NCBI GenBank assembly: GCA_001768965.1
Contig: MEMY01000095.1
Span: forward strand, 1-33,361
DNA from: an archaeon RBG_16_50_20
GTDB taxonomy: Archaea > Thermoproteota > Bathyarchaeia > 40CM-2-53-6
Direction of reading: 5' to 3'
DNA length: 33,361 nt
Below, piece by piece: positions 24,377-31,543 of this stretch (its first letter is position 1; each line of letters opens with the position of its first letter). The position numbers were made by a program, and so were the translations under genes. The notes beneath the pieces were generated by a model. It made no database searches. It had not been told where the DNA came from and worked only from the letters and a program-made list of their open reading frames with translations.

Positions 24377-25827
24377 TGCCACTGGACTGTTTACTGGTAT
24401 TCCCGTACATGCTAAGTGACGATCCCACACAGAAACGGAAGAGAAGTCCCTTCCCACCTCTTGGCCTGATGTATGTTGCCGCCTCGCTCAGACAAGCAGG
24501 TTACAAAGTGGAAATTCTCGATTGCACATTCATGCAGAGCATCGAGCAAGCCGAACAGATCGTACGGAAGACAGAGGCGCGTTACATCGGCATTCATTCA
24601 ATGATTACCCTAACGCGAAACGCCGTAGCCTTAGCGGAGGCCGCGAAATCAGCGGGAAAGACGGTTATCTACGGCGGACCTGACCCATCTACAGCTCCTG
24701 ACAAGTATCTCAAGAAAGGTTTCGGAGACTACGTCGTCATGGGTGAAGGCGAAAGAACAGCGGTCGAACTCATTAGAGCTCTAGATCGGGGCGAGATTCC
24801 TTTGGACGTGAAGGGCCTTGTCTTTCTGACCGGTGAGGGCTCGATAGTTACCACACCCGCACGGGAGCTCGAACGGGACTTGGATTCCATCTTGTCTCCT
24901 GCCCGTGATCTGATCGACAATGAACACTACAAGGAAGTATGGCGTGCGGATCATGGCTACGCCTTGACCTCAGTGATGACGACTCGCGGCTGTCCCTATG
25001 GTTGTTTCTTCTGCAGCGAGAAGCTGGTCTTCGGGCGCCGTTACACTGTTCGAAGCGCGAACAACGTAGTCGCTGAGCTAGAAGACATCATCCGGAAATA
25101 CGGATACGACAGAGTCTGGTTCGCAGACGACATATTCCCACTGCGCAAAGAACGAACACTCCAGATCTGCAAAGAGATAATCAATCGAGCCCTAGATTTC
25201 ACCTGGTCTTGCTTGGCAAGGGCCGATCTCGTTGACGAAGAAGCACTTGCTTCAATGAAGCAGGCTGGCTGCGACATCGTATTCTTCGGAGTAGAATCAG
25301 GTTCCCAAAGAATGCTCGATGCAATGAACCGGATGATGACAATCGAGCAGATAGCGTCAGGAGTTTCTGCAGCCAAGCGAGTTGGCTTGAAGGTGCATGC
25401 GTTCATGATGGTTGGCTTCCCAGGCGAGAACTACGAATCACTGAAGCAAACGATCGAATTCCTCAAGGAACTGAGCCCTGACGAATTCAGCTTCACAGTG
25501 GCTTATCCACTGCCTGGGACAGAATTATTCCACATGATCGAGCCGATCGATGAGCAGCTTGAATGGCGCGACCCAAGCGAGAACAGGCTCCTGTTCGAAA
25601 GCAACATTCCAGAATGGGGGTTAAAATTCGCTGTCTGGAAGGCCAAGTACGAGTTCTACCTCTACCGTCGCATAAAGCGTGGTCAGACCATTTTCCGCGT
25701 GGCGTTCATACTCTTCAAGAAACCAACCGACATCGTCCTCCGCCTTTCGGTGCCCAAGGAGGCTATGGCTCCGAAACTCAGCAAATGCGCGATCATGTCC
25801 GAAGTGCTCGCGAGGCTCCCGCGGTAG
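24376..25827 (+). CDS. B12-binding-domain radical SAM protein
   Basis: A 483-residue protein of the cobalamin-dependent radical SAM class B type. An N-terminal Rossmann-like B12 domain (about 1-165: FPPLGLMYVAASLRQAGYKVEILD...VIYGGPDPS...YVVMGEGERTAVELI) lacks the DxHxxG motif, as many of this class do. The radical SAM barrel follows with Cys206, Cys210 and Cys213 in RGCPYGCFFCS, for the [4Fe-4S] cluster that cleaves SAM. FADDIFP, FFGVESGSQRMLDAMNR and MMVGFPGE are later barrel motifs. The C-terminal part is basic. Such enzymes alkylate unreactive carbons, or couple them, in lipids and antibiotics. Start GTG 24376 overlaps the nucleotidyltransferase stop. The substrate is unknown; neighbours suggest a lipid or sugar. 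Confidence 0.88.
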   Translation: MPLDCLLVFPYMLSDDPTQKRKRSPFPPLGLMYVAASLRQAGYKVEILDCTFMQSIEQAEQIVRKTEARYIGIHSMITLTRNAVALAEAAKSAGKTVIYGGPDPSTAPDKYLKKGFGDYVVMGEGERTAVELIRALDRGEIPLDVKGLVFLTGEGSIVTTPARELERDLDSILSPARDLIDNEHYKEVWRADHGYALTSVMTTRGCPYGCFFCSEKLVFGRRYTVRSANNVVAELEDIIRKYGYDRVWFADDIFPLRKERTLQICKEIINRALDFTWSCLARADLVDEEALASMKQAGCDIVFFGVESGSQRMLDAMNRMMTIEQIASGVSAAKRVGLKVHAFMMVGFPGENYESLKQTIEFLKELSPDEFSFTVAYPLPGTELFHMIEPIDEQLEWRDPSENRLLFESNIPEWGLKFAVWKAKYEFYLYRRIKRGQTIFRVAFILFKKPTDIVLRLSVPKEAMAPKLSKCAIMSEVLARLPR

Positions 25828-25835
25828 GAATACCA

Positions 25836-26753
25836 TTGATCCCTCTCACAATCGGCATCTGTGCGTACAATGAAGAGTGGAACATAGGTGAGCTTCTAAC
25901 AAACATACTTAGCATCCAAGGGATTCCCAAGGATGCGGAAGTAATCGCCGTTTGCTCCGGATGCCAAGACGGGACGGCAGAGGTTGTCCGGGAATTTGCT
26001 CGCAGAGACCGTCGTGTGAAACTGATAGAAGAGCCAAGAAGACTGGGAAAGGCTGCGGCCGTGAACAAGATTCTATCTAAGGCTAAAGGCGAACAGATAG
26101 TGTTTGTTTCTGCCGACGTCATTCCGAGGCAAGACTGCATAATGAGTCTCGTAAGGACAATGGCAGATGAGAATGTCGGGATAGCCTGCGGAAGACCCGA
26201 ACCAATTCCCCGTGGAAGGAAGCTTGTGAAAGGGCTCGTAGAGACGCTGTGGGGATTTCATAACTGGCAGTTGGAGAAGCTGAACCACGCAGGAGTCCTA
26301 ATGCACGCCAGCGAAGTTTTCTGTGTCAGGAATGGGATTGTAAAGCAGATTCCCCGGGGGTTGGTGAACGATGACGCTTTCCTTGCTGTTGCTGCGAAGG
26401 GTAGAGGATATCGAATCAAATACGTTCCGCAATCTGAGGTTAAGGTCTTCGGACCCCAGACTATCTCCGATTACCTGACACAGCGGCGTCGCATTATTGC
26501 CGGGCACTATCAAGTTCGCTCGGCAACTGGCCATTTCTCTCAGTACCTCTTCTACTCCCTTCTTGCGAGGCCGAAGCTAACTTTGGAGACTTTGGCTGGA
26601 TATTTCGCCAAGAAACGAAAAATCGCGGGTGGGTTGGTTGCTGGGTTGGTTGAAGTGATGGCAAACTTGCTCGCGTTATCTGACATTGTCAGAGGGAGAT
26701 CTCATGCGGTATGGAGTATCTCCTCTACTGCGAAGACAGCGACTGAACTTTGA
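25836..26753 (+). CDS. family-2 glycosyltransferase
   Basis: An inverting GT-A enzyme of about 305 residues. It opens directly with the nucleotide-sugar strand LTIGICAYNEEWNIGELLTNIL, then IAVCSGCQDGTAEVVREFA, EEPRRLGKAAAVNKIL and VFVSADVIP at the metal position. NDDAFLAVAAKGRGYRIKYVP and a QRRRIIAGHYQ segment correspond to the acceptor and base region. A hydrophobic C-terminal stretch (AGGLVAGLVEVMANLLAL) may touch the membrane. The frame is open far upstream inside the radical SAM gene, but that part is a shadow. TTG 25836, nine bases after the radical SAM stop with AGGA six bases before, is preferred over ATG 25785. Sugar donor and acceptor are not predictable. Confidence 0.85.
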   Translation: MIPLTIGICAYNEEWNIGELLTNILSIQGIPKDAEVIAVCSGCQDGTAEVVREFARRDRRVKLIEEPRRLGKAAAVNKILSKAKGEQIVFVSADVIPRQDCIMSLVRTMADENVGIACGRPEPIPRGRKLVKGLVETLWGFHNWQLEKLNHAGVLMHASEVFCVRNGIVKQIPRGLVNDDAFLAVAAKGRGYRIKYVPQSEVKVFGPQTISDYLTQRRRIIAGHYQVRSATGHFSQYLFYSLLARPKLTLETLAGYFAKKRKIAGGLVAGLVEVMANLLALSDIVRGRSHAVWSISSTAKTATEL

Positions 26754-27199
26754 ATCACCCAAGCTCTACTCGTTTATTCAACCGGATTCATCGGCTCGTA
26801 TTCCTATACCTCTTCAGGGACTTCGACAAGGGCACTTTGGACACTGGTATCGAGTTCACGACTCTGCTCCCCCTGAGGAAGGACAGAGTGATATGCCGGG
26901 CGATGACGTTCAACATCAAAGGACTCAAACGAGACTCATTCGTCGTCGACGGATCAAATCGTAGAATAGTCAATCTGCCGGGACGCTACGTTTGCTATTG
27001 GATCAACGGGAAGCAAGATTCCGCAACGATATACAACCGACCATATCGAAGAAGCTCGGACGGCTCTTATGTTCACAGCTCAAGAAATGCAAAAAGCGAA
27101 GTTGCCTTTGATGGTGAAGGGTTAGAGAAGAGAGCTGAGAATCTAGTTTCCGGGCCTAGACGGTATCACGAGATATTCGTGCGACTCTTTCGATTCTGA
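26750..27199 (+). CDS. uncharacterised protein coupled to the glycosyltransferase
   Basis: A 149-residue basic protein I do not recognise. It starts at TTG 26750, overlapping the GT2 stop (TTGA), and an in-frame TGA just upstream (26744-26746) rules out a longer form. It has a basic N-terminus (RLFNRIHRLVFLYLFRDFDK), a strand-rich middle (GIEFTTLLPLRKDRVICRAMTFNI...VVDGSNRRIVNLPGRYVCYWING) and a basic, Ser/Arg-rich C-terminus ending FVRLFRF. There is no clear membrane helix. Its operon position supports reality, but the composition is somewhat irregular, so it may be lineage-specific or a decaying gene. It converges on the DUF457 gene with seven bases between stops. Confidence 0.45.
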   Translation: MNHPSSTRLFNRIHRLVFLYLFRDFDKGTLDTGIEFTTLLPLRKDRVICRAMTFNIKGLKRDSFVVDGSNRRIVNLPGRYVCYWINGKQDSATIYNRPYRRSSDGSYVHSSRNAKSEVAFDGEGLEKRAENLVSGPRRYHEIFVRLFRF

Positions 27200-27206
27200 C
27201 TCGCGT

Positions 27207-27845
27207 TCAGCGGACGCTGTGGAAGGCCAGTGTGGCGCACGTGACTAGCAGAGAAAGGCTGGAAAAGATTGCGTATGCAGAGTAGATTTGAGTCAGTAGA
27301 TCGGGCTCGTAGTAGAGGAAGCCCTGAGTAGCTGTTAACAGAAGGGGAGGAACCCAAAGCAACAGCCACAGTCTTGTCCACTTGGTTCGGGGCAGTTGCA
27401 TCTTCCAATCGCCAGAACTGATGAAGAGCATCAGGAAAAGCAGGAATCCAATTATCTCCAGCGCAATCTCAACTGTAGGATTATTTTCGGACAGGTTGAG
27501 GCCGGTTTCTGATAGCGTCAGTGGAAACAGAAGAGGAATGTGGTTTGCCACTAGGTCGCCGAACATTGGGTGCTGCAACACTCCGACGAAGTAAGGAAGA
27601 GTCCGCGCGCCGAAAACGTAGAAAAATGGCAACGAAATCAGGACGATCACGACCCACGAGTGCGAAATTCCGTGATGCCCAAACAATGTCCCATACGGTT
27701 GGCTGGTGAAAAGGTCGAAATCTGGAAGAGCTCCGACTAGAATCAGCAACGCTAGATTGGGCTTAGTTGTTTGAAAACGTGCCGTCGCTTTCCCGAACAC
27801 GTAACCCCAAACCATGTGACTTGATATAATCATCCTAGAAACCAA
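27207..27845 (-). CDS. membrane-bound metal-dependent hydrolase-like protein (DUF457/YdjM family)
   Basis: A 212-residue polytopic membrane protein with about five or six hydrophobic helices. It has the His/Asp pattern of the DUF457/YdjM family: SSHMVWGYVFG near the start, ALPDFDL, FGHHGISHSWVV and LQHPMFGDLVANH. The family is named for putative metal binding by these His and Asp residues; no reaction has been firmly shown. The ORF opens with TTG at 27845; ATG 27833 (MIISSHMVWGY) starts nearer the motif. It is the last gene of a minus-strand run after the presenilin-like protease, with a 26-base gap. Confidence 0.8.
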   Translation of the reverse strand: MVSRMIISSHMVWGYVFGKATARFQTTKPNLALLILVGALPDFDLFTSQPYGTLFGHHGISHSWVVIVLISLPFFYVFGARTLPYFVGVLQHPMFGDLVANHIPLLFPLTLSETGLNLSENNPTVEIALEIIGFLLFLMLFISSGDWKMQLPRTKWTRLWLLLWVPPLLLTATQGFLYYEPDLLTQIYSAYAIFSSLSLLVTCATLAFHSVR

Positions 27846-27871
27846 AACCTAGATTCGATAAGTCACAGGCC

Positions 27872-28723
27872 TTATGCAGGTTTGATGAACAATAGTACCT
27901 GGGATGTCGCGTACATGAAAACTAAGCCGAGGATTATGGCAAAAGGTAGCCCTGGAAACATGTCGCGGCCTTCGAGCATTTTGAAGCCCAGATAGGCTCC
28001 GACTACGAGTCCGATGGACGCGGCAACAAAGGGTAGTGGACCGAAATTCATCATTGAGTTACTTGCGAGCATAGAGTAGAACACCATGTCACCCATGCCG
28101 ACCGTCAAATCCCCGTACGTGAAGACGGCTCCCGTGAATTCCTCAAGATCAGTCGACTGCGCCATCTTCCCAATCGGCCCTTTGTATACGGCGAAAATGT
28201 CGTAGGCCGCCAGAGCAAGCAAAAGTGCAGCTGCGGTTAGTGTCGGGATTGAGACGCCCAGAAAGGTTCCGGTCATTCCTCCGATTAGGATTATGGCAGC
28301 AAAGTGGACCCCGCCTTTCGATTTGTGAAGTGCCAACCCGAGTGTGACTGAAACAAGCAGGCTAATGATCAGCCAAATCCAGCTGTCCGAAGCCAAGAAG
28401 GATGGAAAGTAGTCGGCGTAGAGTGTGCCGTACCATGTGAAGAGGAAGAAGACGAGGGCGAGAACTGCGAGGTTGATCAGGTACCTTACGATGCGTTTCA
28501 GCCCGAATTTTATGAAGAGGTACATCATGGTCCCAGTAGCAGCCATCAAGATTACGAAGATGCTCGCATTCAGTGTAATGCCCCCAGTTGTTTCGGGAAA
28601 GATTGTGATTGTTTCTATTGGGGCGTTGGAGGCTCGAAGACTGTAGGTTAACGCGCCTGCTAACGCTATGGCGAGTATCTCGGGGAGCAGAAGTGTTGGT
28701 TTTGCTTTGAATTCGTTACTCAA
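27872..28723 (-). CDS. presenilin/signal peptide peptidase-like intramembrane aspartyl protease
   Basis: A GxGD-type intramembrane protease of about 283 residues with some nine membrane helices. The catalytic pair is visible: YD in LALAAYDIFAVYKGPIGKMAQ (about 172) and GxGD in GDLTVGMGDMVFYSMLASN (about 206). The C-terminal PAL-like motif appears as PGLPF (about 257). The spacing matches archaeal presenilin homologues. The start is TTG at 28723, with GTGAGG seven bases upstream. It overlaps the archaemetzincin end by 8 bases, so both proteases are translated from one message. The substrate is unknown; the family cuts transmembrane helices. Confidence 0.9.
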   Translation of the reverse strand: MSNEFKAKPTLLLPEILAIALAGALTYSLRASNAPIETITIFPETTGGITLNASIFVILMAATGTMMYLFIKFGLKRIVRYLINLAVLALVFFLFTWYGTLYADYFPSFLASDSWIWLIISLLVSVTLGLALHKSKGGVHFAAIILIGGMTGTFLGVSIPTLTAAALLLALAAYDIFAVYKGPIGKMAQSTDLEEFTGAVFTYGDLTVGMGDMVFYSMLASNSMMNFGPLPFVAASIGLVVGAYLGFKMLEGRDMFPGLPFAIILGLVFMYATSQVLLFIKPA

Positions 28724-29342
28724 TCTGTATCCTCACCTGTGAACGGCATTTGCCGCAAAAATCTGGACCTTTATAGTCAGTGTCAGCGAGCGTGTTAGAA
28801 AAGTACATCACACATGACGTGTCAGAGCAGTGCTCTAAACCCACCATATGACCAATTTCGTGGATAGCTTCTTTGACGACCCGTTCCACGAACAGACCAG
28901 CTTTGCTGCGAGAAGAGGCTTTCAATCTGTAGGTTGAGATGATTCCCACGCGGCCTGGCAGCCTAGCTTCCCCGAATACGAAATTCAATCCCGGAACAAA
29001 CAGATCAAAATGTGTAACGCCCAAAAGTCTGTTGACTTGCAGATTTTGGATTTCCTGCTCAAGAAGTATAAGGATCCGGGTTGAGTGATATTGGTTTCTA
29101 AGTGAATCGTAGGCCTCTGCTGGTTCAGCGAGTGTACTGGTGATGCTTGCATCAATCCAGGGAAATCTTGTGGTGATTGGATCTCGCAAAGTGTCAAGTG
29201 GATAGTCTAGGGTGGTACCGACCTGGATGAGCCCTAAGGTCTCAGACGTCGCAGATCTCTCCGGGTCGCGGTGTCGTCGCCTGCAGTCCCAATTCCTGTG
29301 ATGCCCAGTCCGCCAAGTGCCTGCAGTTTGCTTCTTCTCCAT
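28716..29342 (-). CDS. amzA: archaemetzincin
   Basis: A soluble zinc metallopeptidase of the archaemetzincin family. The active site HEIGHMVGLEHC (about 158-169) is followed by the extra Cys/Met signature ...SCVMYFSN... and CGKC near the C-terminus, which together bind catalytic and structural zinc. The mature-like protein begins at LGLIQVGTTLDYPLDTL, but there is no ATG, GTG or TTG just before it. The only upstream start in frame is ATG 29342, which lies 101 bases inside the beta-CASP gene and adds about 35 Arg/His-rich residues without family character. The true start may be a non-standard codon near 29238-29262. It overlaps the presenilin gene by 8 bases. Confidence 0.87.
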   Translation of the reverse strand: MEKKQTAGTWRTGHHRNWDCRRRHRDPERSATSETLGLIQVGTTLDYPLDTLRDPITTRFPWIDASITSTLAEPAEAYDSLRNQYHSTRILILLEQEIQNLQVNRLLGVTHFDLFVPGLNFVFGEARLPGRVGIISTYRLKASSRSKAGLFVERVVKEAIHEIGHMVGLEHCSDTSCVMYFSNTLADTDYKGPDFCGKCRSQVRIQIE

Positions 29343-30501
29343 GAATCACGAAAACTTTCGTTCGCTTGTCAAGATCCCTGAGCGTCTCTTGAAGTTGTGT
29401 TTTTCCGCCGTGTGATGAGAAGTCGAATTTCTCAACGCGCGCTCCGACCTTGCGTGCCTTTCCATGAAGTATGAAGCGTCCTTCGTCAAGTAATATTCTT
29501 CCGGGGGAACCTTGCACCTGATAGCTCACTAGGAAGATTCCGTTGTCTTTGTTGTTTGCGATGTTCTCCATGTAGAAAACGGATGCTCCTCCTTTCAGCA
29601 TTCCTGCGGGGGAAACTATGACTCCTGCAGTTCGGGCCGCGCGACGTCGACCGTTCCAATTCGATATCTGGTCAGCCTGCCTCATTGCCTGCTTGAACTG
29701 TTCCTGGTTTCTCAGGGAGTCTGGATGCTCCTCAAGCATTCTGATCGCATCCAAAGCCATACCATCTACGAAGACCGGGTAGGAGAAGTTGTGGTCGGCG
29801 AGCATGCAGATAATTTCCTGGGAGCGACCCACTCCGAAGGCCGGGACTAGCACGGTGCCTCCTGCTTCCACAACCTCTTTGCATGCGAGGACGAAGTTTC
29901 GCTCGGACTCAACTCGATCTGGGTGATCCTCTGCAGCGTATGTGCTCTCTATGACGATCGCATCCAGATCGTTGTAAGCTCGGTCTGCACCGGGTACGAG
30001 ATGCGTTGGAATCAGATTGAAATCTCCAGTGTAGAGAACCCGTTTTCCCTCAGCCGCCACGATTACCTGTGCGCTTCCAGGTATGTGCCCTGCGTTGACC
30101 AGGGTGATTTCAGCATCGCCCACTGTAAATTTGGAGCGATAATTTACTGGGAGGACATGGTTCAGCATATTTTCGAGGTCTATGTATTCGAAGGGAAGAT
30201 AGTAGCCGCTGAGTTTGATCATGTCGCGCACGAGGACTTTCGTCAGCTTGAATGTCGGCTCAATGCCGTAAACGGGCAACCTGGACGCATGAGCATAGAA
30301 TAGAGGTATCAGCCCACTGTGATCGAGGTGAGCATGAGTCAGGACGACTGCATCAAGATCCCTCGGAGAGATGTGAACTGGAAAGCCCAGGTCATGGTTT
30401 ATCATAACTCCATAATCCATGAGTATCTGGCTACGGGCGGTTTTGACAGCCACACCGGATCTTCCAACTTCCTGACAAGCGCCTAGGAATCGCAGTTGCA
30501 T
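29242..30501 (-). CDS. beta-CASP metallo-beta-lactamase RNase (aCPSF2-like)
   Basis: A 419-residue nuclease of the CPSF/Ysh1 family that processes or degrades RNA. Metallo-beta-lactamase motifs are THAHLDHSG (His56, His58, Asp60, His61), GHIPGSAQVIV, YTGDFN and the beta-CASP elements IVIESTYAA, LVPAFGVGRSQEII, SPAGMLKGG and FVIHGEEANC. The N-terminal KH domains of aCPSF1 are missing, so it resembles the shorter aCPSF2 group (exo/endonuclease in some archaea). The start is ATG at 30501. Its end overlaps the possible archaemetzincin ORF. It is downstream of the PAC2 gene with 73 bases between. Confidence 0.92.
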   Translation of the reverse strand: MQLRFLGACQEVGRSGVAVKTARSQILMDYGVMINHDLGFPVHISPRDLDAVVLTHAHLDHSGLIPLFYAHASRLPVYGIEPTFKLTKVLVRDMIKLSGYYLPFEYIDLENMLNHVLPVNYRSKFTVGDAEITLVNAGHIPGSAQVIVAAEGKRVLYTGDFNLIPTHLVPGADRAYNDLDAIVIESTYAAEDHPDRVESERNFVLACKEVVEAGGTVLVPAFGVGRSQEIICMLADHNFSYPVFVDGMALDAIRMLEEHPDSLRNQEQFKQAMRQADQISNWNGRRRAARTAGVIVSPAGMLKGGASVFYMENIANNKDNGIFLVSYQVQGSPGRILLDEGRFILHGKARKVGARVEKFDFSSHGGKTQLQETLRDLDKRTKVFVIHGEEANCRHLADWASQELGLQATTPRPGEICDV

Positions 30502-30574
30502 TCGTAATCAGCTAGTTTCCTTGTATCTCGAATTGCCGGAGCTAACTTGTATTCGTCCTTGTAAGAATGTCGGA

Positions 30575-31276
30575 TTACCCGTACATTCCCCGCAGCGACC
30601 GAGCGGTTTGCTGCAGCCGCTTGTCTATCTCTTCCTCAATGCCCTTTGCGTCGTATTCTAGATCCTTCACATCCACTTTCAGGCCATAGGCCTTCGAGAT
30701 TGATTTGATAGCCGTGGCCGCTGCTTTCGGATCGGCATGATCAGCGGACGCGTATGGAAGAATCGCAACGGCTGGAAAGCTTCGCTTCTCGAATTCACCT
30801 AACATGACCGCCAGAGGTCCGTAGACGAAGAGGCCTGCCTCTAGCGAGGGGTGCTTCATCTTTCTAGATTTGAGTGGGTAGGTCCGCGTGGGGACTATTC
30901 GCACTCCATCGGGGCCCGATTGGAGGGTCCCATCTAATCCTCCGATGAGAACGGCGTCCCGGAACTTGCTATTCATAGCCCAGTTGGCGAGAGTCTTGGC
31001 GAATTCAGCCTCCTCACTTCGGTGTGGGGAAAACTCGAGTTTGACCAGTATGATCTTCCCAGCTTTGTAGACTTCGAAGGGTGTTACTAGTCCGTCGTCC
31101 GATGTTGCGATGAATGGAGGTGGATGTGCTACATCCACGAACCCTATCCGTTCCGCCTTCAAGGTGTGAACGAGGTATGAGACAGATATGTAGCCCGTCT
31201 CGCCTACTCCATGGAATCCTGTTATGAGCGTACAGTTGCGAAGGTTTGATGTTCGCACCAACAGGTTGACGGGCAA
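30575..31276 (-). CDS. PAC2-family proteasome assembly chaperone-like protein
   Basis: A 233-residue protein of the PAC2 (COG1938/2047) family, whose members include proteasome assembly chaperones. The opening strand CTLITGFHGVGETGYISVSYLVHTL, FVDVAHPPPF, DAVLIGGLDGTLQSG and the C-terminal EEIDKRLQQTARSLRGMYG are typical. The start TTG 31276 has AGGAG six bases upstream, a good ribosome binding site. A minus-strand TATA-like TTATTATATC at 31343-31352 could drive it. It leads the minus-strand run with the RNase and two proteases, which suits a role in protein turnover, though archaeal PAC2 function is not firmly known. Confidence 0.87.
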   Translation of the reverse strand: MPVNLLVRTSNLRNCTLITGFHGVGETGYISVSYLVHTLKAERIGFVDVAHPPPFIATSDDGLVTPFEVYKAGKIILVKLEFSPHRSEEAEFAKTLANWAMNSKFRDAVLIGGLDGTLQSGPDGVRIVPTRTYPLKSRKMKHPSLEAGLFVYGPLAVMLGEFEKRSFPAVAILPYASADHADPKAAATAIKSISKAYGLKVDVKDLEYDAKGIEEEIDKRLQQTARSLRGMYG

Positions 31277-31493
31277 ATGGGTCTCCTCAAAATCCTACTG
31301 AAGAGGTTCGAAAACCTACTTCTCGCACGAATGGCTGGACCGATATAATAAGTTCGCTGGATTCTTGCACCGTTTTTTGGCTGCAACTTCTCAACGCACT
31401 CGATCGTACGCGATTCCAAAATCGGAATAGTGAAGATGCAGACTCTCTTGAGAATCAGCGGTATATCATCTCTTATCGGTGGGCTGAGAAAAT

Positions 31494-31501
31494 CCTTATA
31501 A
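31494..31501 (+). promoter_or_regulatory. TATA box of the thermosome gene
   Basis: CTTATAAC predicts a transcription start near 31523. That leaves a leader of about 20 bases carrying a ribosome binding site. Confidence 0.6.
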
Positions 31502-31530
31502 CCGCCAGTTTTCATGCAGAGAAGTCACCT

Positions 31531-31535
31531 GAGGT
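31531..31535 (+). promoter_or_regulatory. ribosome binding site deciding the GTG start of the thermosome gene
   Basis: GAGGT lies eight bases before GTG 31544, which supports this non-ATG start for the conserved SYLAGQPVLILKEG N-terminus. Confidence 0.65.
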
Positions 31536-31543
31536 AACAAAAA

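Larger units (their letters stand above)
31277..31543. other. divergent promoter region between PAC2 and thermosome genes
   Basis: These 267 bases hold both promoters. The PAC2 side has TATA-like TTATTATATC (minus strand, 31343-31352). The thermosome side has CTTATAAC (31494-31501). A minus-strand frame open through here (31222-31515) lacks protein-like character. No other gene was seen. Confidence 0.5.

Noticed and set aside
25563..25835. N-terminal extension of the GT2 reading frame inside the radical SAM gene
   Set aside because: It is basic, lacks glycosyltransferase character and lies antiphase within conserved radical SAM codons; the GT domain starts after 25836.
31222..31515. 97-codon minus-strand ORF upstream of PAC2
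   Set aside because: Overlaps the PAC2 start out of frame and covers the promoter region; no protein-like features.
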